NCBI GenBank assembly: GCA_030533445.1
Contig: CM060072.1
Location: 17,057,267-17,121,266, forward strand
Direction: 5' to 3'
Length of the DNA stretch: 64,000 bases
Source: Cyprinodon diabolis
Lineage: Eukaryota; Chordata; Actinopteri; Cyprinodontiformes; Cyprinodontidae
Position numbers and translations under genes: made by a program. The notes below the pieces were generated by a model. It did not search any database. It was not told the DNA's origin and was given only the letters and a program-made list of their open reading frames with translations. Shown here in pieces: positions 24,290 through 35,622 of this stretch. Positions within the stretch are counted from its first letter, which is position 1. The number at the start of each line of letters is the position of its first letter.

Positions 24290-25760
24290 CAAGAACAGCA
24301 TTTTAACCAACAGACTTATGAAAACAGGCAAAATTAAAAGAAACTCATTGATTAATTTCTTAAGCTGTTATTTTGTAGATTTGCAGTTGGGTTTGGCTAG
24401 GCAGGGTTGGGACTGGTATGACAAAAAGCCAGAATGATGTCTGGACAGATCAAAGGAATAAATTAAGGCTGGACAGATGGATGATTAAGTGATTTTCAAG
24501 TAATTAAGTGAAATATTTCTTTATACTCTCCTTTTTTGCCCCATTCTAATCCAGATCCAGACAATGATAACAGCCAGTCATATTCTACTGCTTCAATTTT
24601 ACCGTCACAACAAAGCACAATGTGTGTGGAAGCTATGGATATTGAAAGTGACTGACAATCTGAATATTTTGTTCCTCACTTTGTGTCCGTTATTAAAATA
24701 TGTAAATCTCCCTTAATAAAAGTAACTTTGTCGTGTCTTCAACTTTGCTGACAAAAGTTATTTATATAGCCATTGGACTTTGAGAAAGACATATTAACAA
24801 TGCTGGCATATAAGCAGAACTGAGTGCATACTGTGGTCTACTGCATGCAATAGCAAATGACAATAGAGGTTCTTTAGAAAAAAAAGAGAAAACTATTGGA
24901 GCATGGATTCAAATAGTGAGAGAAGCTGTAATTATATGCTTTATTTTCAGTAAAGCTGACAGGAAAAGTATTTCTATCACTACGTTCCTCTATTCTTGAT
25001 ATATTTATCTGAACTCTTTGTCATACTCCTGCTGCTCTTTTGTGTAACAATGGTCATCATGGATCAAAATATGTGTCTGAAAGCTTTGATGTTATGTTTG
25101 ATTTGAAAGGCTTTCCAGGAGAAAGCTTTGGTTCGATAACTCAAGAAAAATTAATTAAAAGGACAATGAGAGCACTGGAGGATACAAAGAAGACAGAAAA
25201 TGTGGAAGAATCAAAGCTTAAACTAGGCTTTTCAGTCCCCACTGCCGGAATTATCAGTAGCCAAAGGCCAGAATTTGCAGTCAGAGTCATGGTGGAAATA
25301 AAATTTTTCTTCAAGCTCTACAGAAAGCAGGTTTGCTCCTGGATCTTCAGCTTTGGGAACTTTGCATGTTGAGAATTTGCGGAGAAATGCAAGCTCTCAT
25401 CCTGGGACACAGTGTTATGAAAAAGTAATGTAACTCCTCAGGCATGGCCTTGCTGCTCTTTCTGAAGCTTGGGTTGAAAGTTAAAACTGATTTAGCTTTC
25501 TGTCCATCACAGCTAAAACTGTTGCTGTACTATCTGAGCAATTTCTTTCAGTATTTTTTTCTGAAACATTCATGAAGCATTTTTATATTTTGTTTTGGTG
25601 GGCGAGTTTTCTTTAGTTCAGATAAAGAAGAAGTGTATAGAAATAATTCAGGCTCAAAGGAGACACAAATGTCCTATAAATTCAGAGGGCTGAGTCAGGA
25701 TGGGCATTCTGTGTAAAACTTTTGCCAAATTCACAAAGCCGTTCAGTCATATGATCTCTG
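24290..25760. other. Unassigned DNA
   Basis: A 110-codon plus-strand frame at 25040-25372 is open but I recognise no domain, and it has no clear splice acceptor or start context. Nothing else is identifiable. Confidence 0.4.
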
Positions 25761-25789
25761 TACCAGATCTGTGCTGGGGACCAACAGGG

Positions 25790-27878
25790 GTACCAGTGGG
25801 AATTGAGCATGTTTGTGAGCAAAGAAGAATAGGAAGAGGAGGACAGTGTGTCCGTAGGCAGAATGAAGAAGGAAGGGTTCCTAGTCCAGAACTGGTAGTA
25901 GGGGATTTGAAAGTTGGGACTACGATAAATAAAGCATAAAATAATTGACTGACATGATGAAGAGGAGGAAGATTGACATACTCTGTGTTCATGGGGTACA
26001 AATGGAAAGGTTGCAAGGCTAGAAGCTTATGAGCATGATTCAAGCTGTATTCACATAGTGTGGACTGGAAGAGAAAGGGTATAAGAGTTATCTTGAAGGA
26101 GAAATGTATCCAGAACGTTCTGGAGGTAAAAAGATAGTGTCAGATAGAGTGATTAGATAGAGTGACTTTCATTTATGGTAATGGTTATGGGGTGTGTGCC
26201 TGACATGAAGCACTTTGATACATGTAGTTTATTTTGAATTCTATACAGTATCCATCTGGAAATCTTTTGTCAAAAGTGTTCGCGAAAGGGAGGGACATTC
26301 ATTACTCTGAGCTGACTCCCTGCACCTGACTCCTGTGTGGAGGTTTAAGCCAATCACAACAGCAGTAGCAACTGTGACATACAGTATCACATTGTGGATT
26401 TTTTTTTTCCATAACTAGCAGGGTTTATATAAATCAAATAGCAGTTGAGCGGAATGCACAAACATCTTTTTCTTTCACAAGAGGGAAAATTTTGTCCATT
26501 TACTCATTTTTCCAAAACAGAAATAGAGGGTATTACAGTTAAAACAGACTGAATAGCTGAGTCTACAAGTACATCCAACCATGCAGCCATGTTTGTTTTA
26601 CTTCAGCCTGCAGCTCCTGGTTGATGTCATACACGCTACTAAATTTCATTGGTTTGAAACATTTTTGTATGTGAGGATAATGCAGATATTGGCTTCATGC
26701 AAGATATTTTTTCACGAGTTTGTGAATTCACAGATCTCGCAACAATTTATCTTGCATCTTGCTTGCAAGGTCAGGGGTGTGAGTTAGAGGTGGGACAAAA
26801 TTATGAAATTAATTAGACGGAGTCATGCAAAAACTCCATCTAATGGAGACATGGTGAATAATCCATGTCTAATGGACACCTTAGAGCTGTGAACAGATGT
26901 GATGAGATAGTGATGGGCAGGTTAAGTATCCAAAAGAATAATATGGAAGGAAAGATTGTGGTAGACTTTGCAAAGATGATTGAAATGGCTATAATAAATT
27001 CTTAAAGAAAAGGCTGGATCACATGGTGACTTGCAAGAGCAGAGGTAGGATCACATAGGTGGATTACATTTTGTGTACACAATGTAAGCTGAAGTCAGTG
27101 ATTGCAAGGTAACTGGTTGGTGAGAGTGTTGCTAAAAAAACACAGTATGATGGTTTGTAGAATGATTTTGATAGTGAAAAGCTGAGGAGGAAAAAGGCAG
27201 AGGAAATGACAGTGGTGTAAGTTGAAAGTTCTAGTTATTTTGGGACTTTCATGAAGGCTCTGGGTGCCAATGAGTTTCCAGATGACTGGACAATTACTGC
27301 AAATGCTATCAGGGAAAGAGAACAGAAACTACCTGGCGTTTCCCCTGGAATGAAAGCTGACAGAGTGAGGAGTGAGTGGGGGAAGAAGGAAATGCAGAAA
27401 GAGAAGAAGTGGGACACTATGACGACTGTCACCAGGAGTAGAGATAGATGTGAAAAAGTGAAGACAGAGGCCAAACAGAGCATACATGGATTTGTATGAT
27501 GGGTTGGACAGAATGGAAGAAGAATAGAACTGGGGAGACTGGAAGAGATGAAAAGGATAATCAGCAGGTTAGTGTGATTAAGCATCGAGATGGTTGCAAC
27601 AATTGTAATTATACTTTAAAGAGTTGATGAATGTGGAAAAGAACAGAAAACAAAGAGCAGAAGAAGTGACCATTGGTGATCAGAAAGTAGCGAAGATGAC
27701 CAGTTATAAGGTAAGGAAGGAGTTGAAAAGGATAAAGAGGAAAAATGCGTTTGTCCCCGATGGTATATTGTATCTATGGAGGTATAGATGTGTCCAGGAG
27801 GGCCAGCAGTAAAGGTTCAGCACTAGACGGCTCAATAAGATCTTAGAGAGGAGGAAAAGAGGCCAAAGAAATTGAGGA
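25790..27878 (+). pseudogene. BovB-like RTE LINE relic (endonuclease and start of RT)
   Basis: Pieces of one degenerate LINE protein appear in order in shifting frames. Near 25900 is an LKVGT block, and near 25960 MKRRKIDILCVH, which fits the conserved ERRRVDVLCVQET start of the apurinic endonuclease. Near 26945 is a KIVVDFAKMIEMA block, near 27250 EFPDDWTITANAIRE, and at 27624-27790 RAEEVTIGDQKVAK followed by VRKELKRIKRKNA. These belong to the RTE clade in its BovB-like branch (family knowledge). Many stops and frameshifts show it is dead. The reading continues to 27878, where the EnSpm element interrupts it, and about ten more bases match after 36560. Confidence 0.7.
27876..27878. repeat. 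3-bp target duplication GGA, left
   Basis: GGA precedes CACTGCATGAA here and GGA follows the opposite terminus at 36558-36560. Removing the element and one copy restores AAATTGAGGAGAAGCGTG, which agrees with the AGGAGAAGCGTG block I expect of this RTE family. Confidence 0.85.
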
Positions 27879-28100
27879 CACTGCATGAAAAGTGGGATTT
27901 TCATCAATATGCGGCACTGTAGATTGTCGTGGAAGTTCAGGTTAACGTCAGTTTACGGTAATTTGCAGGCTTCGCTGTAAACTCCCATAAATTGTCAGAA
28001 ATTGTCGAGGACTTTCTTAGGCAGTGTTCCCCCCATGCCTCCCCCCCATGGAATTCTAGGGGAGGCTTTACAATGTAAATGAAATGATACTGATACAAAG

Positions 28101-28575
28101 AGATCAGGCTCAGTATAGACTCTTACATTTTAGCTTGAATTGATTTATTTAATTAAAATATACAGACCAAAACAGATCTTTAGCTGACAGAGCAATACAT
28201 TTAGAGCAGTAATTATAAAAAAAAAAAATTGCATTTAAGATAAAACATAAAATGTTGTCTGTCAATATGCTCAATTCACAATTACTTAAGTGGAAAAGTT
28301 TCAAGAAATGAGTCTGAGATGATTCACTTTATAACATGGCGCATTATCCTGCTGGAAGTAGCCATCAGAAGATTGGTACACTGTGGTCATAAGGACATAA
28401 GGTCAGCAACAATGCTGAGGTTGGCTGCCTCATTTATTTGATGCTAAATTGGTATTAAGTGGCCCAAAGTGTGGCAATAAATATCCCCCAAATAGATGGT
28501 ACAAATAGATCAGGCTCAGTATGACCTAATTATAGACTCTTACATTTTAGCTTGAATTGATTTATTTAATTAAAG
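28101..28575 (+). repeat. Direct repeat pair inside the EnSpm element
   Basis: AGATCAGGCTCAGTAT followed by AGACTCTTACATTTTAGC and TTGAATTGATTTATTTAATT occurs at 28101-28166 and again at 28507-28575, the second with a small internal insertion. The unit spacing is about 405 bp. It looks like an internal tandem duplication or the scar of another insertion. Confidence 0.75.
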
Positions 28576-28659
28576 TACGCTAGATTACTGTGTATGGCAT
28601 TAGCAATGGCAAATGTTATGTAAAAAAATACACAAAATAATTTATTTCAAAAATTAGTT

Positions 28660-29165
28660 TTAATGAGAATCAGTTCGTAAAATGTGAATCAGAATCAGCA
28701 AGGTAAAATGTGCATTCCTTGCACAGTGCTCCTTGGGATCTTTAAAGCTTGGGAAATCTTTTTGTTTCCAAATCCAGGTTTAAACTTCTCCACAACAGTG
28801 TCTCGGACCTGTCTGATGTGTTCCTTGTTCTTCATGATGCTCTCTGCACTTTAAACAGACCTCTGAGGCGATCACAGAGCAGGTGCATTTATCGGGAGAC
28901 TTGATTACACACAGGTGGATTCTATTTAGTATCATTTAGGTCGACATTGGATCATTCAGAGATCCTCACTGAACTTCTGGGGAGAGTTTGCTGCACTGAA
29001 AGTAAAAGGGGCCGATTCATTTTGCACACCCCACTCTTCAGTTTTTTATTTGTTAAAAAAGTTTAAAATATCCAATATATTTAATTACACTTCATGATTG
29101 GGTAAAACTAGTTGTTGATTCTTCACTAAAAAATGTCTATGTTCGATGCCTGAAATGTGGCAAGA
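28660..29165 (-). pseudogene. Tc1-like transposase N-terminal fragment
   Basis: On the minus strand, from about 28842 downward, the translation reads IMKNKEHIRQVRDTVVEKF followed by KPGFGNKKISQALKIPRST. This is the start and first helix-turn-helix of a Tc1-like transposase. The leader upstream (28850-29165) matches the untranslated 5' region that I recall for this family. Sequence past the DNA-binding helices is missing, so the copy is truncated and cannot act. Confidence 0.7.
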
Positions 29166-29169
29166 GTTT

Positions 29170-30300
29170 GAGATTTTCAAGAGAGCAGATTATTTTAGCA
29201 GGGCAAACTGTAACTGGGCTGATATCTAAGGAGAGCTCTGACAGGGTTTCACTTGCCAATAACGTACATTTATAACATACTGTAAGTTTTAGTGGTTGTA
29301 GAAGTAATAGAAAACACAGATCTGGGAACTGGAATTCTAGCAGCACTCCTACATTATTCTCTACATTTTCTCTCCGTTGTCCTTTCTTTCACAGTAAATG
29401 GTATCGGCATCTCAGATATGTTAGATTTGTTTACTAAGCTTTCCTGTCTGACCCTTCAAAACAATCTACCATCAACAGCATTGTGTTGTAGAAGCTTTTA
29501 TGCAAGAGCCGTTTTTTGGGAGTTTTTACAGCACATTTTGGAGTTTTTATGGCACTAGTGTCTTGTTTTTTTGGCAGTAGGCTGGCAGGAAAGGGGGTAT
29601 GAGAGAGGGAGAGACATGCGGCCAAGGATTTGAACCCTTGTCATCCATGTCGAGGACTAAGGAATCTTTCTGTACATGGGTTTTGTGCGCTAAACACTGG
29701 GCAACCAAAGCACGCCCTTATGCAACAAACTTTTAAACAATTTTCCCAACATTTATGGAGAACAGCAAAGTTGCTCTTTTGTAGTTTTTATTATTTTCAC
29801 CTATAAACATAGAAAAAGTCAGCAGCCTTTTGAAATGTTCTGTAGTATGGTATAAATCAAGATTCTCCAGAACATATCTCCAAAGCCTGCTATTTTCTGT
29901 AACACAAGTTGTGCTACCCACAGTAATTGCTGATAAAAAGTCTAAAGACTGTTTTAGAATTTTCATATTTCTTTATGCTATTACTAGTTTTAAATCTGTG
30001 GTAAACCATTGTTTTACAGCAACTCCTCTCTCACATATACAATATTGCATCTTCTAATATGTTTCCTTAAAGACTGCTTAGGACAGGAAGCTACAAAAAG
30101 TTAAATGACCATAAACTCAATGTAAACCCCTAGCTATTATTATTTTATGTTTATTTTATTTATTTGTTCATTTATTTTTATGTTTGTTTCCCTTGTTTTA
30201 TTTTTATTTATTTTTTACATTCTATGTCTCATTTTTTTTAAGTTATAATGTCACCAACTGCTGTGTATCTTTGTTTGATGTTTGAATTACTCTGTATTGT
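29170..30300. other. Unassigned EnSpm interior
   Basis: No gene recognised between the Tc1 scrap and the exon-1 region. TTTATTTTATTTATT-type sequence dominates 30130-30230. Confidence 0.45.
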
Positions 30301-30302
30301 TA

Positions 30303-30336
30303 CAGGGAATTGCCAATAAAGCAAAAAAAAAAAAAA
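30303..30336 (+). repeat. Poly(A) end of a retroposed sequence
   Basis: GGAATTGCCAATAAAGC followed by a run of about 14 A has the look of a plus-strand retrocopy 3' end with its AATAAA signal. The source is not identifiable. Confidence 0.35.
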
Positions 30337-30354
30337 CATTATAGACGCAGCTGT

Positions 30355-30363
30355 TCTCGCGAG
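30355..30363 (+). promoter_or_regulatory. TCTCGCGAG promoter-type motif
   Basis: TCTCGCGAG is nine bases of the palindromic TCTCGCGAGA element found in many TATA-less vertebrate promoters. It lies 109 bp upstream of the exon-1 ATG at 30464, in a locally CpG-rich stretch, a plausible position for the core promoter of the gene carried by the EnSpm element. The role is inferred. Confidence 0.35.
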
Positions 30364-30463
30364 TCCTTCCGTATAACAATGACCTCGTATGTGATTGGAG
30401 GAGCTATACTCAGAAGAACTTTATCTCCAGTTCCTTTGTTTGGATTTTGCTGGTACGTGATCA

Positions 30464-30577
30464 ATGGCTGGACGACGTCTCGCGTTCAACTCGCCTTCAA
30501 CTCCTCTTGGACGCAATGGCGACTCTGCAGTCGAACAACTGTGCGGGAGAGACGAACTCAAAGAAGAGAAGCTAGTG
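30464..30577 (+). CDS. Exon 1 of the EnSpm-borne gene
   Basis: An ATG opens 38 codons ending in EEKLV directly before a GTAAAT donor. The peptide is Arg/Gly/Ser-rich at its start (MAGRRLAFNSP) and acidic at its end (DELKEEKLV). The chosen ATG is the first whose frame reaches the donor without a stop. A second ATG at 30516 lies in another frame and meets TAG before the donor. The TCTCGCGAG motif is 101 bases upstream. The exon ends in phase 0. Confidence 0.55.
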
Positions 30578-30613
30578 GTAAATATATGTTCGATTACTGC
30601 CTGCTGAGCTAAA

Positions 30614-30729
30614 AGCAGCCTAGCCTAAGCTACGGCTAATAGCAGCCTAGCCTAAGCTACGGCTAATATCAGCCTAGCCTAAGCTACGGCTAATAGCAGC
30701 CTAGCCTAAAGCTACGGCTAATAGTAGCC
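30614..30729 (+). repeat. 27-bp minisatellite in intron 1
   Basis: Four tandem units of AGCAGCCTAGCCTAAGC plus TACGGCTAAT, the third with one substitution and the fourth with one extra A, then a partial fifth unit. It lies just after the exon-1 donor. Confidence 0.95.
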
Positions 30730-30772
30730 TTGCAAGAACAAGCTTTATTAAAGTGTATTTTTTGTGATTCAC

Positions 30773-31710
30773 TAGGGCTGGGCGATAATTCAATAACGAT
30801 ATATATCGATCGATAAACGTGTGGCGCAATAGAAAAAAATAGGCTCGATAAAAGTTTGATAAAGAAATGCAGTTTTCCTTCCTTCTCATTGTAGCCTAGC
30901 ATGTAGGTTTATGCTAGTCACTACTTCCTCCTAACTAATCGCAATCGCGGACCCAGGCATGGCGTCACAAAGCGCCGCCCTCTCAAACCACAACACAGAG
31001 CACATGCAGATGTCGCAGCAAGGAGAGGCGGAGGAAATTGTTCCAAAGAAAGGTTTTTGTAGTTCGCCAGTTTGGCAGTATTTCGGTTATGGCAAGTCGG
31101 TAAAAAAAACAAACCACAGTCATCTGTAAAATGTGTCGGGAACCAGTGAAAACGAAGTCTGATAACACAACCAACTTTTTTTTTTTTTATCATCTCAGCC
31201 GCTCACACCCGCTGGAGTATGAGCTGTGTAGGCCCCGCCGCGACTCTCCTGGGAGGAATCTTCGGGAATTTCGGGAAAATATATATATAAAGTTCTGGGC
31301 AGTTTCCCACGTAGTTCTAACAATTGAGAGAAAAATGCTGAGGGGCCAGCAACTTCAAAGTAATAATATAGGTTAAAGCAGGAAACTAAGCTGAACCAGG
31401 TTTATTTGTTATATTTATTTTGGTCACATTAGTTTATTCTTTGTCAGTATTTAATAACATAACTCAGGTCTTTTAAGTTATTTTTCTTTAAAACAATTCT
31501 GTTATGGTTAAAAAAGTTGGTTAAATAAATATTTAATTGGAAGTCTGTGTTTGTGTTCTTTATTAAAATTAAATCATTTAGCAATATCATAAAAAGTCCA
31601 GGCAGAGCTGCACATAAAATATGGTTTCAAATCTTTTCAATAATTATCGATATCTATCAATATGCATTTTTTTTTATCGATAAGCTTTTTTTCTATATCG
31701 CCCAGCCCTA
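30773..31710 (+). mobile_element. hAT element with BED-finger remnant, 938 bp
   Basis: The ends TAGGGCTGGGCGATA and TATCGCCCAGCCCTA are perfect inverted repeats. An 8-bp duplication flanks them (TGATTCAC at 30765-30772, TAATTCAC at 31711-31718, one mismatch), the hAT signature. Between them an ATG at 30959 begins a relic of a ZBED-type BED zinc finger: VWQYFGYGKS, then after a stop and frameshift KMCREPVKTKSDNTTN followed by a poly-T tract and HLSRSHP. The expected Cys pair is reduced to one Cys and the His region is disturbed. No catalytic domain remains, so it is a non-autonomous deletion derivative. Confidence 0.88.
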
Positions 31711-31727
31711 TAATTCACAGGAAACAG

Positions 31728-31782
31728 TACGCCGTCTTCACAACTCGGAGACAAATTGCCGGCGCTATGAACCGGAGCAAGG
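31728..31782 (+). CDS. Exon 2 of the EnSpm-borne gene
   Basis: Starting after AAACAG at 31727 and ending before GTAAGAG, the exon reads VFTTRRQIAGAMNRSKG in the frame that continues exon 1 and passes, with one leftover base, into exon 3. An acceptor seven bases earlier (CACAG at 31716-31720) is also possible, but its frame hits a stop at the start of exon 3. The hAT insertion ends only 17 bases upstream and has displaced the original polypyrimidine tract. Confidence 0.55.
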
Positions 31783-31846
31783 GTAAGAGTTAAAGAATAT
31801 GCTTTCATTCTGTGGTAAAAGGAAATAGATACGGATGGAGACCGAT

Positions 31847-34800
31847 CAATTCAATTCAATTCAGTTTATTTATATAGCGCCAAATTCACAACACATGTCA
31901 TCTCAAGGCACTTTACAGTTCAACCAGATCATACAGTCAAATTGATACAAAGTTTTCTATCTAAGGAAAACCAGTTGATTGCATTGACTCATTGACTCAA
32001 ATACAATCCCTCACACTAAGCATGCTTGCAGCGACAGTGGAGAGGAAAAACTCCCTTTTAACAGGAAGAAACCTCCAGCAGAACCAGGCTCAGTGTGAGC
32101 GGCCATCTGCCGAGGCCGACTGGGGTTCAAGGAGACAGAAGCAGAGATACAAAAAGCAGCTGTAAAAGGCGGCCCCGTCCAGGAAACACACAGCCAGGCA
32201 GACGAGCTCCAAGGCAGCTCCCATGCCAGAGGATGAAGAGAGCACATCCACCCAGCCACGGCCAGAGAAACAGGACCACACTGGAAAACAGGCCAATCTC
32301 CAACATCTACAAACAAGGGTGTTGATGGAAGCAGCACAGCTGATGTTTCTTTCCTGGATGACGTCACAGCCAAACAGGAACAGACGAGGCAAAGCTACTC
32401 TGAGGAAAAGCAGAGAGAGCAGAACGTTAGAGATTGAACTAACAGATTCTGCAGAATAGGAGAACAGAGAGAGAATGAAGCAGAAAGATGAAATGGGGGT
32501 CCCTATGTCCTCCAAAAGTCTAAGCCTATAGCAGCATAACTTTAAAGACAGCTCAGGATAACCTGAGCCACCCTAACTATAAGCTTTATCAAAAAGGAAA
32601 GTTTTAAGCCTAGTCTTAAAAGTAGACAGAGTGTCTGCCTCACGGACTAAAACTGGTAGTTGGTTCCACAGGAGAGGAGCCTGATAACTAAAAGATCTGC
32701 CTCCCATTCTACTTTTAGAAATTCTAGGAACCACTAGTAAACCTGCAGATTGAGAGCGAAGTGCTCTGTTAGGAACATAAGGAACAATCAGATCTCTGAT
32801 ATAAGATGGAGCTTGGCCATTTAAGGCTTTATATGTGAGAAGGAGGATTTTAAATTCTATTCTTGATTTAACAGGAAGCCAATGAAGAGAAGCCAGGATA
32901 GGAGAGATATGATCTCTCTTTTTAATTTTCATCAGAACTCTGGCTGCAGCATTTTGGATCAGCTGAAGGCTTTTAACTACAGTTTGTGGACTTCCTGATA
33001 GTAAAGAATTACAATAGTCCAGCCTTGAAGTAACAAATGCATGGACTAGTTTCTCAGCATCACCCCTGGACAGGAGATTTCTAATTTTTGCAATATTCCT
33101 CAGATGAAAGAAGGAAATTCTAGAAACCTCTTTGATCTGGGATTTAAATGACAGGTCCTGATCAAAAATAACACCAAGATTTTTTACTTTATTATCTGAA
33201 ATCAGTTTAATCCCATCCAAATGAAGTGACTGGCTAATCAGCTTCTTTTTCAGAGACTCTGGTCCAAAGACTATAACTTCTGTTTTGTCTGCATTCAGAA
33301 GCAGAAAGTTAAGAGTCATCCAGGTTTTTATGTCTTCAAGACATGCCTGTAATCTATGTAATGGGTTAGCTTCATCTGGATTTATAGACAGATATAGCTG
33401 GGTATCATCAGCATAACAGTGGAAATTGATCCCATGCTGTCTAATAACTCTACCAATTGGGAGCATGTATAAAGTAAAGAGAATTGGTCCTAGCACTGAT
33501 CCCTGTGGTACTCCACAGGTAACCTTTGAGCGTGTTGAAGATCTATCATTAACATAAACAAACTGAATTCGATCAGATAGATAAGATTTAAACCAGTCTA
33601 GTGCTGTTCCTTTAATTCCAACAAAATATTCAAGTCTTTCTAAAAGAATATTATGGTCAACTGTATCAAATGCAGCACTAAGATCCAACAGGACGAGCAC
33701 AGATACGAGTCCATTATCTGAGGCCATGAGAATATCATTAGTGACTTTCACCAGAGCTGTTTCAGTGCTATGATGAGCTCTAAAGCCAGACTGAAACTCT
33801 TCAAAAAGTTCATTATGGTGTAAGTGGTCGCAAACTTGTTTGGCAACTACTTTCTCAAGAATTTTGGATAAGAAAGGAAGATTGGATATAGGTCTATAAT
33901 TAACCAAGTCATCTGGGTCAAGAGACGGTTTCTTAAGCAGAGGTTTAATTACAGCAACCTTAAAAGCTTTAGGTACATATCCCTGTAACAGAGATAGATT
34001 AATCACATCTAAAATGGAGGAGGAGATCAAAGGGAATACCTCCTTAAATAACCTGGTTGGAACTGGATCTAACATACAAGTTGAAGGCTTAGATGAAGAC
34101 AATAATTTTGCTAATTCAGAAAGTTCAACTGGATCAAAGCAGTCTAAACCCGGTTCAGATTCCATGACTACCTCAGGTACAATCGCGGATAGAGGAGTGC
34201 TTATGATCTTATTTTTAATAAGATCAATCTTATTTATAAAGAATCCCATAAAATCATTGCTGCTAAGAGCAGGTGGAATGGACGGTTCAACAGAGCTATG
34301 GCTCTGGGTGAGTTTGGCAACTGTATTAAAAAGAAATCTAGGATTATTCTTATTCTCCTCTATTAATGAGGAGAAGTATGCTGCTCTTGCTTTACAAAGG
34401 GTCCTCTTATACAGCAGTAAACCATTTTTCCAGACTAGGAAGGACTCCTGCAGGCCTGTGGAGCGATATTTTCTCTCCAGTTTCCTAGCATTTTGCTTCA
34501 AAGTACGCAGCTCTGCATTAAACCAAGGAGCAAGCTTTCTATTTTCAACGGTTTTCATTTTCAAGGGAGCTGCGTTGTCTAAGGCAGTACGCAGAGAACT
34601 AGCAACCCCATCAACAAAATCATCAACCTGTGAAGGGGAATAAGCTATGCTTTTGCACTCTGCAGCACTGCTCAGCGACACAGAGGAGAGAGAAAGTGAA
34701 GCAGATTCTTTAAAATTTATAACTGCACCATCTGATAAAGATCTACTAAAATTGAACCTTCTTTTGGGGGAGGAGAACTCTGTTAAAGTAATCCTGAAGG

Positions 34801-35312
34801 TTATTAGAAAGTGGTCAGAGAGGACAGGGTTGTGAGGAAATACTGTTATTTCTTCACATTCTATGCCGTATGTCAGCACAAGATCCAAAGTATGAAGATG
34901 AGAATGTGTGGGACTATTCACATTTTGAACAAAGCCAATAGTGTCTAAGATAGCATTAAAGGCTGCTCTTAAGCTATCGCCTTCAATGTCAGCATGGATG
35001 TTAAAGTCTCCCACTATGATGACCCTGTCAGTATTTAATACCAAATCAGAAAGGAACTCTGAAAACTCATCTAAAAATTCAGAGTAAGGACCTGGCGGAC
35101 GATACAAAGTTACAAAAAGAAGAGGTTTTCTTGCCTTGAAAGTTGGATGAGGGAAATTAAGGGTTAAATGTTCAAAAGAGTTGTAGGTATTAACTGTTTT
35201 GGGAGTAATCAGTAAGTCAGACTGGAAGATTGTTGCTACTCCTCCTCCTCGCCCAGAACTTCTGGGTATGTGAAAATTTAAATAGCTTGAAGGAGTTGCC
35301 TCGTTTATCATA
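31847..35312 (-). mobile_element. L2-clade LINE, 5'-truncated, antisense in intron 2
   Basis: On the minus strand the element starts inside the endonuclease domain near 35312, carries a 919-codon frame (see the CDS) and ends in a 3' region closing with CTGAATTGAATTGAATTG at 31847. The same 3' region occurs as fragments at 3195-3440 and 12755-12833. It sits between exons 2 and 3 of the EnSpm-borne gene in opposite orientation. The long stop-free frame marks it as the youngest large insertion here. Confidence 0.88.
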
Positions 35313-35332
35313 ACTGTACATTTTGTTTTCAC
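32573..35332 (-). CDS. L2-type ORF2: endonuclease (partial) and reverse transcriptase
   Basis: A 919-residue uninterrupted frame. The apurinic endonuclease is incomplete at its N-terminus. It starts just before GRGGGVATI (residues 27-35), keeps GDFNIH (108-113) and SDHF (172-175), but lacks the first catalytic strand with its usual TETW motif. The reverse transcriptase follows: NYRPIS (479-484), QSGF (514-517), [13 protein letters not shown] (548-560), [10 protein letters not shown] (607-616) and the catalytic YADD (640-643). A C-terminal LINE region ends at 919 with LFDKAYS. Such enzymes nick the target and copy their own RNA onto it. The ATG at 35332 is probably a chance start, because the first eight or so residues read into flanking DNA. 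Full-length relatives are longer at the N-terminus. With no proper 5' end it should be unable to move unaided. Confidence 0.85.
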   Translation of the reverse strand: MKTKCTVMINEATPSSYLNFHIPRSSGRGGGVATIFQSDLLITPKTVNTYNSFEHLTLNFPHPTFKARKPLLFVTLYRPPGPYSEFLDEFSEFLSDLVLNTDRVIIVGDFNIHADIEGDSLRAAFNAILDTIGFVQNVNSPTHSHLHTLDLVLTYGIECEEITVFPHNPVLSDHFLITFRITLTEFSSPKRRFNFSRSLSDGAVINFKESASLSLSSVSLSSAAECKSIAYSPSQVDDFVDGVASSLRTALDNAAPLKMKTVENRKLAPWFNAELRTLKQNARKLERKYRSTGLQESFLVWKNGLLLYKRTLCKARAAYFSSLIEENKNNPRFLFNTVAKLTQSHSSVEPSIPPALSSNDFMGFFINKIDLIKNKIISTPLSAIVPEVVMESEPGLDCFDPVELSELAKLLSSSKPSTCMLDPVPTRLFKEVFPLISSSILDVINLSLLQGYVPKAFKVAVIKPLLKKPSLDPDDLVNYRPISNLPFLSKILEKVVAKQVCDHLHHNELFEEFQSGFRAHHSTETALVKVTNDILMASDNGLVSVLVLLDLSAAFDTVDHNILLERLEYFVGIKGTALDWFKSYLSDRIQFVYVNDRSSTRSKVTCGVPQGSVLGPILFTLYMLPIGRVIRQHGINFHCYADDTQLYLSINPDEANPLHRLQACLEDIKTWMTLNFLLLNADKTEVIVFGPESLKKKLISQSLHLDGIKLISDNKVKNLGVIFDQDLSFKSQIKEVSRISFFHLRNIAKIRNLLSRGDAEKLVHAFVTSRLDYCNSLLSGSPQTVVKSLQLIQNAAARVLMKIKKRDHISPILASLHWLPVKSRIEFKILLLTYKALNGQAPSYIRDLIVPYVPNRALRSQSAGLLVVPRISKSRMGGRSFSYQAPLLWNQLPVLVREADTLSTFKTRLKTFLFDKAYS

Positions 35333-35404
35333 AGACTAATCTCGCCTCATAATGAGGCGGTGACCTCCTATTATTCATACCACTCTCATTTAATTGTTTT
35401 CCAG

Positions 35405-35509
35405 CTGCCTGTAAGACGTATTATGAGACGGTACGCAGGAGCTTCAGATATACGCAGCCAGAGAACACGTTGCGCGCGGAAGCTGCCAAGCATTCAGAAA
35501 AGAAAGAGA
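35405..35509 (+). CDS. Exon 3 of the EnSpm-borne gene
   Basis: Preceded by TTGTTTTCCAG and followed by GTAAGAC. In the frame carried from exon 2 it reads CKTYYETVRRSFRYTQPE and then NTLRAEAAKHSEKKE with no stop. The mix of aromatic and basic residues suggests a helical, possibly nucleic-acid-binding segment, but I match it to no named domain. The L2 insertion ends about 90 bases upstream, so the acceptor region is intact. Confidence 0.6.
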
Positions 35510-35622
35510 GTAAGACTTTATTTGGTGACTATTTTTCAGGTGCATTGATAGATGTGTTGTGTCCATACGCAGTGCATCCCATTGCATAGTGCTGATTCAT
35601 TGTTTTTTTTTTTTTTTTACAG

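Noticed and set aside
25040..25372. 110-codon plus-strand frame as part of the RTE LINE
   Set aside because: It does not match the RTE endonuclease text, which begins only near 25900, so I left it unassigned.
30614..30729. CRISPR-like array
   Set aside because: The units are directly tandem without spacers. It is a 27-bp minisatellite in vertebrate DNA.
34014..34643. 209-codon plus-strand open frame
   Set aside because: It is the exact antisense of the L2 reverse-transcriptase frame (32573-35332), whose motifs are clear on the minus strand.
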